DNA of 64,000 nt from Rhodococcus sp. Leaf278 (GCF_001426085.1 NZ_LMRR01000006.1:104630-168629), one strand, 5' to 3'; positions 7,532 through 16,857 are shown, numbered from the stretch's first letter. Notes: generated from the letters alone by a model not told the origin. Numbers and translations are program-made.

Positions 7532-8926
7532 GTGCAGGACGGCATCGAAATCGACAGTAGACAGCGTACGAGTGCGATGACAACTGCGCTCGCGGTGACC
7601 GGAGGCGTCAGCGTCGTACTCGCATGGCTCGAGTTCGTCCTCATTCGTCAGCAGTTCGCGGTGGGATTGTGGGTCATCGCCGTGGCAGCGGTGTCGATGC
7701 GGCTCGTCTCGATCGATGCCGGGAAGCGCGCAGCGTTGGGAATTTCGCTCGGCGCTGTCGCCGTCGTCACTCAGCTGGCATGGCTGGTGACCGGCGTTCA
7801 CGCACTGTGGGTCCTGTGTTTGACCGCCGCGATCGCACTCGGATCCTTTGTGCTCGCGTCGGCTTGGGCGGGCCGTACGGTGCGCCCATCGCGTCGGGCT
7901 GGTACCCGAAGTGCGGCTGCCGTCGTATCGGCCGGTGTCGCTGCGGCGAGCGCGGTGGTGGTCTCCGCCCTGGTGATCACCACGGCGGCCAGTCCGGTGC
8001 CGCTGATCCGATCCCTGCATGCCTTGGGGCAGAGCAACTCGTTCGAGCCCGACGCGCAGACCGCGACGGCGGTGATAAACGGTGCAGGACGCACCAGCGA
8101 CGTCGAATATGGCTCGGCGCTACCCAATTCGTTTCTCGACATCTACATCGCGGACAACGATGCATCGATCAGTCGGCCCACGTACATCACGGTGCACGGT
8201 GGCGGCTGGATCGTCGGAGACAAAGCAGACGGTGCTCCCAGTGCAGATTCGGGTGGCGCGTCCTGGGCGGGCCCCATGCTCGACGCCGGCTACAACGTGG
8301 TGTCGCTGAACTACGCATTGGCGCCGCAGTACCGCTTTCCCACGCAGACAATCCAACTGGGCCAGGCCATTCGGTTCCTCGACACGAACGCCGACCGGTA
8401 CGGACTCGACATGAGTCGCGTCGTGCTCGCCGGAACCAGCGCGGGTGGCCACATCGTGGGCAACTACGCCATCGTGCAGACCGACCCCGTTTACGCACGC
8501 GCACTGGGCGTCGAGCCGACCATGGACCGAAATGCCCTGAAGTCGGTGGTGTTCGAGAGCGCCGCCCTCGATGTCGGCAGAGCGGGCGAACCGCAATCAC
8601 CGAGCCCGTCGAACGGATTCTTCTTCGACATCTCGGCCCGGAGCTACCTGGACACCACCGACACGGCTCTGCTGGCGCAGGCGAACGTCATGGACAACGT
8701 CACAGCCGCCTTCCCACCCAGTTTCATCTCCGACGGCAACACCGGTACCTTCCCCGACCAGGCAGCCGAATTGAGCGCCAAGCTGGACAGAGTAGGCGTC
8801 GCCAATCGCCTGAACTTGTACACCAAGAACGAGGCGAAACTGGACCACGGATTCATGGCAGTGAGTTCGAGGTGGACCGACGATTACAACCGTCTGAAGA
8901 TCGAGTTCCTCCGCGCCTTCGTGTGA
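7532..8926 (+). CDS. membrane-anchored alpha/beta hydrolase (esterase/lipase-like)
   Basis: A 464-residue protein. The N-terminal ~150 residues hold four or five membrane helices; an extracytoplasmic hydrolase domain follows. The oxyanion motif HGGGW is at about 222-226, the nucleophile elbow GTSAGG has Ser303, and the catalytic His is probably in LDHGF near the end. The HGGG signature places it with the hormone-sensitive-lipase / BD-FAE group acting on short acyl esters. The start is GTG at 7532 after a GGGGGAAG ribosome site at good spacing. It follows the deaminase gene by 28 bp, so the two may share a transcript, although no functional link is obvious. Confidence 0.85.
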   Translation: MQDGIEIDSRQRTSAMTTALAVTGGVSVVLAWLEFVLIRQQFAVGLWVIAVAAVSMRLVSIDAGKRAALGISLGAVAVVTQLAWLVTGVHALWVLCLTAAIALGSFVLASAWAGRTVRPSRRAGTRSAAAVVSAGVAAASAVVVSALVITTAASPVPLIRSLHALGQSNSFEPDAQTATAVINGAGRTSDVEYGSALPNSFLDIYIADNDASISRPTYITVHGGGWIVGDKADGAPSADSGGASWAGPMLDAGYNVVSLNYALAPQYRFPTQTIQLGQAIRFLDTNADRYGLDMSRVVLAGTSAGGHIVGNYAIVQTDPVYARALGVEPTMDRNALKSVVFESAALDVGRAGEPQSPSPSNGFFFDISARSYLDTTDTALLAQANVMDNVTAAFPPSFISDGNTGTFPDQAAELSAKLDRVGVANRLNLYTKNEAKLDHGFMAVSSRWTDDYNRLKIEFLRAFV

Positions 8927-8962
8927 TTTCTCGGGATAGGTGTCGGCCCGATGCACCGAATT

Positions 8963-9706
8963 CTATCGGTAGCTCCGCACGAACATGCTGTCGTCCATCT
9001 TGTCGTCCACGGACAGGATCGTCACGTCGATATCGAAGCCCCCGGTGGGCTGGTCGGTGGTGGCACCGACGTAGACGCAGATCCCGGTCTGGACGTCGAG
9101 GCGCACGGTGGCCGGTGGCCCCGGAACCCAATGGTCTGCATCGAAGTCGTAGTGCCCACTCAACAACGGGCAGCATTCGCATCGAGCGTCGTACTGCTCG
9201 GTGGTGCGAACGATCGACTCCCACGCCGGCCGGCCGTGGTGCTCGACGACCGTCACCTCGGACATCTCCGTGCATATCGTGGTGGACGAACGATCGTGGG
9301 CCGAGCGGGTCAGTTCGAGAGGGTTGAGCATCGCGATCCACTGATAGTTCTCGTAGAACGGGTCGTCCCAGTCCACGAGCCACGAATCGGTCTCCGACGG
9401 TAGCTCCGACACCATCCCGTCGGCGTCGAATACCGGAGTTGTATCCGTTGCCCAACGGCCAGGTGGTCGATGGCCGGAAGGGTTCGAGTAAACCACCATC
9501 GTTCCTGCGAACGGGCCTGCTGCGGAAACCAATTCGGTGACCTGGCCGTCGGCAGTCTCCACTCGTAGGGAGTCCGGGCGGCGAATCCAAGCGTGCACCG
9601 GGGAACTGTGACGAGCGGGCACGAACTCGAACTCGACAGTTCTCCAGCGCCAGGGCGACGACTGTGCCAGTCGACGAAACTGCTCGATGGACGGGGAGGC
9701 GATCAT
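8963..9706 (-). CDS. conserved hypothetical protein
   Basis: A 247-residue soluble protein that I do not recognise. It is acidic, rich in Trp and Asp, and has no signal peptide or membrane segment. It shows a CECC cluster (RCECCPLLSGHYDFD) and begins MIASPSIEQFRRLAQSSPWRWRT. The regular alternating hydrophobic stretches suggest a beta-rich fold. Codon use matches its neighbours, supporting a real gene. It converges with the membrane hydrolase gene, stops 36 bp apart, and lies 38 bp downstream of the small hydrophilic protein on the same strand. Confidence 0.7.
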   Translation of the reverse strand: MIASPSIEQFRRLAQSSPWRWRTVEFEFVPARHSSPVHAWIRRPDSLRVETADGQVTELVSAAGPFAGTMVVYSNPSGHRPPGRWATDTTPVFDADGMVSELPSETDSWLVDWDDPFYENYQWIAMLNPLELTRSAHDRSSTTICTEMSEVTVVEHHGRPAWESIVRTTEQYDARCECCPLLSGHYDFDADHWVPGPPATVRLDVQTGICVYVGATTDQPTGGFDIDVTILSVDDKMDDSMFVRSYR

Positions 9707-9744
9707 GCCCCGACTATGTCAGTCGGCAGCGACCGGGCGAAAGC

Positions 9745-9900
9745 TCATTTCTGTGGATCCGTGTCTTTCGGAGGGTGAGGCACATTCTCTTCGTCCACGT
9801 GCGCGCCTTCGACTGCATCGGTCTCGGGCGTATGTTCGCGCGGGCCGTCATTGCTTCCCTGGGACGGGACTGCTTCGCTTGCGTCGCTCGGCATCGTCAT
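9745..9900 (-). CDS. small acidic hydrophilic protein
   Basis: A 51-residue protein with a net negative charge, no hydrophobic core and a Pro/Asp/Glu-rich tail (HVDEENVPHPPKDTDPQK). It is probably disordered. The ATG at 9900 is preceded by AGGAG with a 5-base spacer, one of the better ribosome sites in this region, which is the main support for its reality. The frame extends upstream to another ATG without such a site. It could be a small stress-related or regulatory protein, but nothing in the sequence says which. Confidence 0.5.
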   Translation of the reverse strand: MTMPSDASEAVPSQGSNDGPREHTPETDAVEGAHVDEENVPHPPKDTDPQK

Positions 9901-10002
9901 GGAGTCTCCTATGGGTCGAGGCGACTGGTCGCCATTTTCAGGACCGTACGGGAGTGCCCCGCCGGACACAGACCTACACCTGGCAGTCGCTCCGACGTTG
10001 CA

Positions 10003-10653
10003 TCAATCGACGGGCCCGCGGAATGCACCGATGAAGCTCGCTGGATGCGTCGCACCGTCCTGACGCTGCACGCCGACCGTTGCGGGGAAGGGAAGCGTCA
10101 TCACCGTCGTGTCTCCCGGGGCGGTGGTCAGGAATGCGGTCGGGATCCATGCCCGCTCGTCGTTCTTGTTCACCGTGCCGAGAGTCAGATCGGCAACTGC
10201 GGTCGCCCCAGGCTCCAGCGTGATCGTGGTCGACGGTGTGGCCTCGCCGCGAGCCAGGTTGTACTCCGGTCCGAGACCGTCGACGTCGGGCCCTTGCAGC
10301 GTTGCGCCGGGAAAGCCTGTGACGTTGCACGGTACGGATCCGGAGTTGGTGTAGCGCAACGAAACCGTGGTTTGAACATCGCTCGGTGTGATGTCTCCCA
10401 GGGTGGGAGTGATGTTCGCGGCGGTGCACGCCGCAACGGCGGCTCCTCCAGAACCGACCTCGTTGTCGGCACCGCCGGCCGCGGTCCCGCCCGATGACGA
10501 CGTGCCGGTGGGTTCAGCCTGAACAGGCTGTTGCGCAGCCGATGTCGACGGAGTGGGCGCGGTGTCCGACGGTGCCGTCTCCACGGTGGTGCATCCGGCC
10601 AAGGCGATCAGGCCGACTATCCCGAATGCCGACACCACTCCAGTTCGGTTCAT
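10003..10653 (-). CDS. lipoprotein with DUF4232 domain
   Basis: A 216-residue exported lipoprotein. The signal sequence ends in L-A-G-C (Cys21). A long Thr/Ser/Pro/Gly linker (about 25-72) follows, then a DUF4232 beta-sandwich beginning at AACTAANITPTLGD and including SLRYTNSGSVPCNVTGFPG, a hallmark of this actinobacterial family. Two cysteines in the domain could pair outside the cell. Function is unknown; DUF4232 proteins are cell-envelope proteins. The next gene upstream on this strand also encodes a secreted protein, only 27 bp away, so the two probably form an operon. Confidence 0.88.
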   Translation of the reverse strand: MNRTGVVSAFGIVGLIALAGCTTVETAPSDTAPTPSTSAAQQPVQAEPTGTSSSGGTAAGGADNEVGSGGAAVAACTAANITPTLGDITPSDVQTTVSLRYTNSGSVPCNVTGFPGATLQGPDVDGLGPEYNLARGEATPSTTITLEPGATAVADLTLGTVNKNDERAWIPTAFLTTAPGDTTVMTLPFPATVGVQRQDGATHPASFIGAFRGPVD

Positions 10654-10680
10654 CGCTGCCTCCTGCTCGTGAAGCGTTGC

Positions 10681-11115
10681 TCAGGGAATCTGGACCGTGC
10701 CCGTCGCTCTGTCGGTGGTGTGCGGACCGTTGGTGGTCAGCGTGTATTCGACGAGGCCGTGCCCCGAGAAGGTTTTCAGTCCGTAGTTCACCAGACCGCT
10801 GGTGACCGGGATGTCGTCCGAACCTGTTCTGCCGGTGGCCAGTTCCTTCCAGCTGAGTGTGGCGGTGAGGTCGCATGGGCCGATGCCGAGGTACTGAATG
10901 TCCGGTCCGACGATCACGTAGGAGTTGGATTCCGCGCCGGGGCGAATCGAGACGTCGATCTTGGCGGCACAGAACCCCGACTGGGGCAGGCTGTAGGTCT
11001 CGAGATTCAGCGGTGAGGAAAGTGGATCGGCCGATGCGGTACCGACCGCGACCGAGGTTGCCGCTGCTGCTGTCAGTGCGAGCAGGGTCGAGACTCGCCG
11101 AATGTTTCTGTGCAC
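10681..11115 (-). CDS. secreted protein of unknown function
   Basis: A 144-residue exported protein. The GTG at 11115 follows AAGGAG with an 8-base spacer, a better choice than upstream frame openings. A Sec signal runs from basic HRNIRRV through an alanine-rich core and should be cut after ASA (about residue 29). The mature ~115 residues look like a small beta-sandwich with two cysteines (SGFCAAK and IGPCDLT) that may form a disulfide. I do not recognise the family. It is transcribed with the DUF4232 lipoprotein 27 bp downstream. Confidence 0.75.
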   Translation of the reverse strand: MHRNIRRVSTLLALTAAAATSVAVGTASADPLSSPLNLETYSLPQSGFCAAKIDVSIRPGAESNSYVIVGPDIQYLGIGPCDLTATLSWKELATGRTGSDDIPVTSGLVNYGLKTFSGHGLVEYTLTTNGPHTTDRATGTVQIP

Positions 11116-11195
11116 CTTGCATACTCCTTGCTGAGTTGTACCCCGGTAACCGAAGGCGTGATGGGTGTGCCGAATGCGCAAGCCCTTACTTCGTC

Positions 11196-11237
11196 TAACG
11201 ATAACATCAAAACTGAATCGCGCAAGGTTTAACGATA
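11196..11237. promoter_or_regulatory. TAACGATA direct repeats upstream of the secreted-protein operon
   Basis: TAACGATA occurs at 11196-11203 and 11230-11237, in a locally AT-richer stretch between the TetR gene and the secreted-protein gene. Starts are 34 bp apart. The repeats lie about 80-120 bp upstream of the GTG and could be a regulator site, for example for the adjacent TetR protein. Confidence 0.3.
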
Positions 11238-11273
11238 TGCCGGGCATCGCGCTTCAACACGACAGGGGAGGTG

Positions 11274-11834
11274 CTATCGATCCAGTTCGAGCAAGATGGC
11301 GGTGAACCTTCGCATGCGTCCGGCGACGTCGACGCTGGGATCGGACAGCCACTGCAGTTGTAACCCCTCGGCGAGTGCGGCGACGGCTTCGACGGCGTCG
11401 ATGTCGGCATCAGGAGCGAGTCGGGTGATCACACTCACAACAGCGGCGCGGTGCTCGGCCATGAAGGTATGTGCTGGATGAGTGGGATCGGCTGCTGCAG
11501 CGGACATGTCGACGAAGAGCTTCGTGAGTCCTGGAGTGGTGGTCGTCTCCGCCAAATAGGCGTTCTGCCCCTCGGCTGTACTGAGATCGTGCATCACCGC
11601 TGCGTTTTCGTCGCGGCGGCGGAGGATTGCGACGAACAATTCGTCCTTCGAGCCGAAATGGTGGAGCACGCCCGCTTCGGTTACTCCGGCCGCCTCGGCG
11701 ATGTCGCGTAGCCGTGGACCGAGTCGGTCGCTGGTCGCATAGACGTTCAACGCGGCTTCGAGGATCGCCGATCGGCGCGCGGCTCCCTTGGGTGATCGTC
11801 GGCGAGAAGTGACTCGGTCGGAGTCCTCGGTCAC
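11274..11834 (-). CDS. TetR-family transcriptional regulator
   Basis: A 186-residue regulator. The N-terminal helix-turn-helix (about 15-65) contains [14 protein letters not shown], then [28 protein letters not shown]. The C-terminal half is a ligand domain of TetR_C type, ending [19 protein letters not shown]. Its ATG overlaps the cinA stop (ATGA), so it is translated with cinA. It may control a distant target or the secreted-protein operon just downstream, which begins 158 bp past its stop. No ligand is suggested by sequence. Confidence 0.88.
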   Translation of the reverse strand: MTEDSDRVTSRRRSPKGAARRSAILEAALNVYATSDRLGPRLRDIAEAAGVTEAGVLHHFGSKDELFVAILRRRDENAAVMHDLSTAEGQNAYLAETTTTPGLTKLFVDMSAAAADPTHPAHTFMAEHRAAVVSVITRLAPDADIDAVEAVAALAEGLQLQWLSDPSVDVAGRMRRFTAILLELDR

Positions 11835-13117
11835 CGGTCGGGTTTCAACGCGTCGGCGAGCATGTGCATCGCTGCTGTGGTGGACAGGGCGCGCACGCTT
11901 GCCCGGTCGCCCGGGAGTAGGAGTGTGCGGGTGACGGTCGGTCGGTCGGCGGCGGCGATCGCAAAGCAGACGGTGCCGACCGGCTTGAGTTCCGTCCCGC
12001 CGCCCGGTCCTGCGACTCCGCTGGTGGATATTGCGATGTCGACGCCCAGTCGATTCCGTGCGCCCTCGGCCATCGATGCCGCCACCGGTTCGCTGACGGC
12101 TCCGTGTTGTTCGATGGTCTCGGCCGGGACGTCGAGTAGGCCCGTTTTCGCCTCGTTCGCGTAGGACACCACTGCGCCGATGACGTAGGCCGACGAGCCT
12201 GCGCGGTCGGTGAGCCGGGCCGCGATCATGCCTCCGGTGCAGGACTCCGCGGTGGCGATTCTATGGCCGGTGAGTCTGTCGGCGACGATGTCGTCGATGG
12301 TGGATCCGTCGGTCGAAAAGACCTGTTCGCCATAATCTTCGACGATCAGCGCGACGAGTTCGGAGTATGCGGTTGCTGCCGACTCCCCGTAGCGGGTCAC
12401 CATTTCGAGTTCTCCGAGGCTCAAGCATGTGGTGATCTCGAGGGCGTCGAACCCTTCGATGTCACGTTCTGCCGTCCGTAATGTCGCGGCGAGATCGGCT
12501 TCGGACAGTCTGTAGGCGCGAATGGTGTCCTGACGGATCTGTGCTCGTCGCGTCAAGACCTGGGCGACGGGCGCGGACGCGAGGGCCTCTTCCCACATCG
12601 CCTGTAGTTCGCGAGGAGGGCCGGGCAGGATCAGCACCGTGGGCAGCGTCCCGGAGTCGTTCGCTGCGATCGCCACGCCAGGCGCAGTTCCGGTCGGCGA
12701 GATGGAGTGCGCGCCTTCGGGAACCATCGCTTGCTTGCGAATTCCTGCCTTCAGCGGCTCGGAGTCGACGGCAGAGCTGAGCCGGCTGCGCCAACGCTCG
12801 ACGATCTCGGAGATTCGCTTCTCGAGTTGGACATCGAGGTGCATCTGTCGGCCGTACAGCGCCGCGACGGTCGCCACCGTGAGGTCGTCGGCGGTCGGGC
12901 CGAGGCCGCCGGTGGTGACGATCAGATCGACGCGCTGATCCGCGAGAAATCGCAACTGTGCCGTCAGGTCATCGGGCCGGTCGCCACAGATCGTGATGTG
13001 TGCGACGTCGACACCCAGCTCGAGTAGCTGCTGGGCGACCCACGGGCCGTTTCGGTCGGCGACCCGACCGGCCAGCACTTCGGTTCCCGTGACCACTACA
13101 CCCGCTCGCACAGTCAT
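11831..13117 (-). CDS. cinA: CinA family protein with NMN deamidase domain
   Basis: A 428-residue two-domain CinA. Residues ~1-170 form the MoCF-like COG1058 domain ([30 protein letters not shown]), linked to ADP-ribose pyrophosphatase-type activity in some homologues. Residues ~265-425 form the C-terminal PncC-like nicotinamide-mononucleotide deamidase domain ([47 protein letters not shown]). NMN deamidase recycles NMN to NaMN for NAD synthesis. It is the upstream gene of a two-gene unit with a TetR regulator that overlaps it by four bases, an unusual partner for cinA. Confidence 0.92.
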   Translation of the reverse strand: MTVRAGVVVTGTEVLAGRVADRNGPWVAQQLLELGVDVAHITICGDRPDDLTAQLRFLADQRVDLIVTTGGLGPTADDLTVATVAALYGRQMHLDVQLEKRISEIVERWRSRLSSAVDSEPLKAGIRKQAMVPEGAHSISPTGTAPGVAIAANDSGTLPTVLILPGPPRELQAMWEEALASAPVAQVLTRRAQIRQDTIRAYRLSEADLAATLRTAERDIEGFDALEITTCLSLGELEMVTRYGESAATAYSELVALIVEDYGEQVFSTDGSTIDDIVADRLTGHRIATAESCTGGMIAARLTDRAGSSAYVIGAVVSYANEAKTGLLDVPAETIEQHGAVSEPVAASMAEGARNRLGVDIAISTSGVAGPGGGTELKPVGTVCFAIAAADRPTVTRTLLLPGDRASVRALSTTAAMHMLADALKPDR

Positions 13118-13182
13118 TCCCCGACCCTACTGTCCCGGCGTTGGAGCAGAGCTGCGGTGGCCACTTGTTCGTCGCCCGTTCG

Positions 13183-13737
13183 TCAGTGGGTGCATGAGGT
13201 GGTGGATACCAACAGTGCACGTGCGGATTCGTCACCGAGTGCTCGCACGGAGTGAGTGTTCAGCGACGGAAAGTGCAGCGCATCGCCGGTGTGGAGTCGT
13301 ACGGTGTCGTTTCCGATGGTGACTTCCACCGAGCCGCCGAGGATGTAGAGCCATTCCTCGCCGGCGTGGTGGGCAACCGGGGCATCCGAGGCCGGAAGGA
13401 TGGTCAGCAGGACCGCATCGATGCCGGGGTAGTTGCCGGACAGGGGCGTCATCGATCCGTTGGCAGATTCATGTGGACGGTGCTCTCCGGCTTTCACCAG
13501 ATGAAACGCGAGCGTCGGCTCCTCGGCGACGAGTTCACTCAATGTCACCTCGAAGGCGCGCGCAAGTTCGATCAACGTGCCCACCGACGACTGCCGGCTC
13601 CCTGACTCGATGCGTGAGAGCTGAGTTGTCGAGAGGCCGACTCGATTCCCGAGGGCGGCGAGTGTCCAACCCCGTTCGCGCCGGTGGCTCGCGATCCTGC
13701 GTCCGATCCAGTTGTCGTCACTCGGATGGTCTGGCAT
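13183..13737 (-). CDS. XRE-family regulator with C-terminal cupin sensor
   Basis: A 184-residue regulator. The XRE helix-turn-helix (about 12-65) has GWTLAALGNRVGLSTTQLSRIESG. A small cupin (about 110-180) has PVAHHAGEEWLYILGGSVEVTIG and GDALHFPSLNTHSVRALG. This arrangement is common in regulators of amine, amino-acid or aromatic metabolism. The ATG at 13737 (MPDHPSDDNW) is used; an ATG six codons upstream is equally possible as neither has a good ribosome site. It faces the CynX/NimT-type exporter across ~110 bp and is the likely local regulator. Confidence 0.88.
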   Translation of the reverse strand: MPDHPSDDNWIGRRIASHRRERGWTLAALGNRVGLSTTQLSRIESGSRQSSVGTLIELARAFEVTLSELVAEEPTLAFHLVKAGEHRPHESANGSMTPLSGNYPGIDAVLLTILPASDAPVAHHAGEEWLYILGGSVEVTIGNDTVRLHTGDALHFPSLNTHSVRALGDESARALLVSTTSCTH

Positions 13738-13848
13738 GGGGGAAATGGTACGCATCGATATTGCCCACAGGGTCACTTCATGTGCCTGTGTGGTTGATTT
13801 GCCGGCGTCCGCCTGCGATGGTCGACAACGGGCAATGGCAATTCGAGG

Positions 13849-15153
13849 ATGGGAGCACCGGTGGCCGATACCGGCTCGAAACACCCGTCGGGCAGCGTGG
13901 AGGGTTCTGGTCGAACTGCTCTTTCCGTGGTGGGGACGACGGCGGCTGTGGCAGCAATCGTTCTGCTGGGCCTGGATCTGCGGTTGGTGTTCGGGAGTGC
14001 GTCGGCAGTGCTTGCCGAAATTCGGCAGTCCTACGCTCTCGGGTCCGGTTCGGCCGCATTACTGACCACCGGACCGGTCCTGTGCTTGGGCGTATTTGCT
14101 GTCGTTGCGACGAGGGCAGTTCGGCGATGGACCGTACCCGTCGTGTTGACCGGATGCCTGATGCTGATACTCGTCGGGACGGGGCTACGGGGCGCGCCCT
14201 CGTGGCCGGCGCTACTGATCGGAACCCTGCTCGCCGGGATGGGCATCGCAGTGGCGAACGTACTCGGTCCGGTGTTGATCCGACTGCTCTTTCCACACCG
14301 AATCGGATTGATGACGGGCTTGTTCACCGCACTGGTCAGTGCCAGCGCAGGAATCGCCTCGGGGGCCACGGTCCCGCTGGACTCGTCGGTATTCCACAAC
14401 TGGCGAACGACCCTCATGGCCTGGGCGATACCGTCCGCACTCGCGTTGGTGGCCATGGCATTTCTCGCACTGCGGTTTCGGCACGTCGAGTGCAGGCCGA
14501 CTTCCGCGACCCGGTCTTCGGTACCGAGGGGGCAGACCGCTGTTCTACGATCATCTGTCTCCTGGGCTGTGACCGGATTCATGGGACTTCAATCGCTGCT
14601 TGCGTATTCGATGATTGCGTGGCTCCCCACGATCTACCGAGATCGCGGGCTCAGTGCCGAAAACGCGGGACTGCTGCTGACAGCACTGTCGGTGTCGAGC
14701 GTCGCCACGGCGCTGACCGTCCCCGTACTCGCCGCCCGCATCCGTCGGCAGAGTGTGCTCGCAACAGCGGTCGTGGCGTTGTCTGTCGCCGGTTTGATCG
14801 GCGTCCTGACAGGCAGCGTGGAGCTTGCTCCAGTGTGGGCCATTCTGCTCGGACTCGGTCAGGGAGGCCAACTTTCGCTCGCTCTGACGCTGATCAACCT
14901 GAGAGCTCCGAACACTGCGACGGCAACAAGCCTGTCGTCCATGGCGCAGTCGATCGGCTACCTGGTTGCCGCCGCGGGACCCGTCGCGACGGGTGCGATC
15001 CACAGCTCGACCGGCTCGTGGACCGCGCCCCTTCTCGCACTGTTGGCGGTAATGATTCCGCTGACGGTGTGCGGATGGAGGGCCGGGCGGGATTCGTCGG
15101 TGACATCGGTCGATCGGGTGATCGAGTCGAAGAGCGGTGTGGGTGGCATATGA
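13849..15153 (+). CDS. MFS transporter of the CynX/NimT type
   Basis: A 434-residue twelve-helix major facilitator. Features of the cyanate/2-nitroimidazole group are VLLGLDLRLVFGSASAVLAEIR in helix 1, then GPVLIRLLFPHRIGLMTGLFTALVSASAGIASG, and the second-half repeat with LGQGGQLSLALTLI. CynX and NimT family members move small anions or nitroimidazoles; the direction and substrate are unknown here. It is divergent from the XRE-cupin gene. In Escherichia coli nimT lies beside nimR, an AraC/cupin regulator, so a cupin-type sensor beside a NimT-like exporter repeats that logic with a different DNA-binding domain. Confidence 0.85.
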   Translation: MGAPVADTGSKHPSGSVEGSGRTALSVVGTTAAVAAIVLLGLDLRLVFGSASAVLAEIRQSYALGSGSAALLTTGPVLCLGVFAVVATRAVRRWTVPVVLTGCLMLILVGTGLRGAPSWPALLIGTLLAGMGIAVANVLGPVLIRLLFPHRIGLMTGLFTALVSASAGIASGATVPLDSSVFHNWRTTLMAWAIPSALALVAMAFLALRFRHVECRPTSATRSSVPRGQTAVLRSSVSWAVTGFMGLQSLLAYSMIAWLPTIYRDRGLSAENAGLLLTALSVSSVATALTVPVLAARIRRQSVLATAVVALSVAGLIGVLTGSVELAPVWAILLGLGQGGQLSLALTLINLRAPNTATATSLSSMAQSIGYLVAAAGPVATGAIHSSTGSWTAPLLALLAVMIPLTVCGWRAGRDSSVTSVDRVIESKSGVGGI

Positions 15154-15163
15154 GTGCCGTCGG

Positions 15164-16279
15164 TCAGAGGACGCCCTCGATCGGCGGACGCGCTAGCGCG
15201 ACGCGATTGCGGCCGTTGCGCTTCGCGCGATAGAGAGCTTCGTCGGCGGCGGCGAGTGTTCGGTCGAACTCGGCTTGGGTGGAGTGTGGATTCACCTGGG
15301 GCAGCGCGGCCCCGATGCTGACGGTGATCGGGATATCGTCTGCGACGTCGTGCACTGCCCGTCGAAGACGCTCGGCGAATTCTCCGAGTGTGGGCGTCGG
15401 ATCCGGAACGAGGACGACGAATTCGTCGCCGCCCAGTCGTGAGACCGTCGCGTGTCGGCCGGCGCTCATTGTCAACCGCATTGCAGTCAGCCTCAACGCG
15501 ACATCGCCCGCGGAGTGACCGTGGTAGTCGTTGACGGCTTTGAAGTGGTCGATATCGACCAGCAGCAGTGCCGGGTGGACGGAGCCCTCGCGGGCACCGA
15601 CTGCTCTGGCTTCGAGTCCCCGCCGGTTCAGCACTCCGGTCAACGGGTCGGTGATCGCATCGGACAGGTGAACCCGAGAAGAGTGCAAAACCGCTCGCGA
15701 GAATGCGGCCAGTAACGTGACAGCGCCGTTGATCACCATGATGGCCACTGCCATTCGCAGAACGATCGACACGGAGTCGGTAGGATTCTTCGACAGCGCC
15801 AGAGTCCCGAGTACCAGCACATACACCGTGCTCCACACGACATGGAGCCAAATCACCCTCGGTCGGGCGAAATGCGCGGCGTACGCACCGACCAGCGCAA
15901 GTAACATCGAGCCCTGAATTGCGGCCAGCGGATCGGCGTATGTTGCCGTCACAACGGTGACACCGATCTCGCAATACACGACGAACCAATTGTTGACCGG
16001 TGAACGCCGGGACCACCAATCCATCCCGAAATCGGCCCCACTCATCACCCATGCGACGGGAATGGTGCTGACGCACACGGCATAGGTCAGAACGGTTCCG
16101 AAACCCTCGGTGGGGCCGTCTCGTGTGAACGTGGTGGCGACGCCGACGAAACCGAACAGCAATGTTTGAACGACGACGCCCAATCGCAGCAGCGAGTTGG
16201 GTGTTCCGTCGTGCGGGCGAGGGCCCTCCGGTCTGTCGGCAGGCCTTGTTCTTGCTGGCGATTCGCGGTGTCTACCCAA
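15164..16279 (-). CDS. membrane GGDEF protein (probable diguanylate cyclase)
   Basis: A 371-residue protein with five or six N-terminal membrane helices (about 30-190) and a cytoplasmic GGDEF domain (about 205-365). The signature is intact (SRLGGDEFVVLV), as are the metal and substrate residues LLLVDIDHFKAVND and DPLTGVLNRRG. A product-inhibition RxxD site five residues before GGDEF is absent. It should make cyclic di-GMP from GTP. The TTG at 16279 overlaps the end of the upstream gene by eight bases; the true start could be a little further in. It is the last gene of a same-strand run from the SDR gene. Confidence 0.85.
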   Translation of the reverse strand: MGRHRESPARTRPADRPEGPRPHDGTPNSLLRLGVVVQTLLFGFVGVATTFTRDGPTEGFGTVLTYAVCVSTIPVAWVMSGADFGMDWWSRRSPVNNWFVVYCEIGVTVVTATYADPLAAIQGSMLLALVGAYAAHFARPRVIWLHVVWSTVYVLVLGTLALSKNPTDSVSIVLRMAVAIMVINGAVTLLAAFSRAVLHSSRVHLSDAITDPLTGVLNRRGLEARAVGAREGSVHPALLLVDIDHFKAVNDYHGHSAGDVALRLTAMRLTMSAGRHATVSRLGGDEFVVLVPDPTPTLGEFAERLRRAVHDVADDIPITVSIGAALPQVNPHSTQAEFDRTLAAADEALYRAKRNGRNRVALARPPIEGVL

Positions 16280-16817
16280 AGGAACCGTCTCGCGTCATCT
16301 GTCTTCGCCAATTCAGGCTGGCTCGGATGGCATCGCGCACGCTCGCGTCCGAATCTGTATTCGTCCGTTCGGAATCCGGGAGCGCAGGAATGGTTTTCGG
16401 TGGAGTCAGGTGAACGGGTTGGATCGGCAGTCCGGTCCCGGGTGATCGTTCATCGATCCCCAACCGAAAGGCCATCGCAGGGGACATGCGGGTAGTCGGT
16501 ATGCGCTCAGCGTTCAACGGAGCTGCGGAACAGTCCATGGTGAGCAGCAGTCGATCGTGACGCATGAAGGTCTGCTTGTCGGCGAGCGCGACGTACAAAC
16601 CGTCGTTTGCCTCCGCGCGCGTCGCGAGTCGTCCGACGACCCGCCGTATGCGCTGCTGACACTGCGTCAGATCCGAGGACACGACCAACGCGGCACCGGA
16701 CACAGAAGATCGAGCGCTGCGCGCCGTGTCGATCAAGGACGCCCACGTGGTGTCGTCACCCTCACCGAAATATGTTCGCAGCAGCCAGAGTTCGGAGCTG
16801 CTCGCGCCGTGTGGCAT
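16272..16817 (-). CDS. DUF6924-like hypothetical protein
   Basis: A 181-residue soluble protein. The start of the domain, ELWLLRTYFGEGDDTTWASLID, matches the R-T-x-F-x-(D)-x-x-W pattern of actinobacterial DUF6924 proteins, normally ~130-180 residues. Later stretches (ALVVSSD, LYVALADKQTFMRHDRLLLTMD) fit the same domain. The ATG at 16817 leaves a 40-bp gap after the hydrolase stop; an earlier ATG at 16895 would overlap that gene. The function of the family is unknown. It overlaps the GGDEF gene start by eight bases, implying translational coupling. Confidence 0.65.
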   Translation of the reverse strand: MPHGASSSELWLLRTYFGEGDDTTWASLIDTARSARSSVSGAALVVSSDLTQCQQRIRRVVGRLATRAEANDGLYVALADKQTFMRHDRLLLTMDCSAAPLNAERIPTTRMSPAMAFRLGIDERSPGTGLPIQPVHLTPPKTIPALPDSERTNTDSDASVRDAIRASLNWRRQMTRDGSFG

Positions 16818-16857
16818 GGCCGTCCAATCCGAGAACTGTGGGGTACCGCTCGTGCGG

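Noticed and set aside
13473..15233. A 586-codon plus-strand frame over the NimT-type gene.
   Set aside because: It is out of frame with the clear twelve-helix transporter and is Arg-rich as expected for shadow frames.
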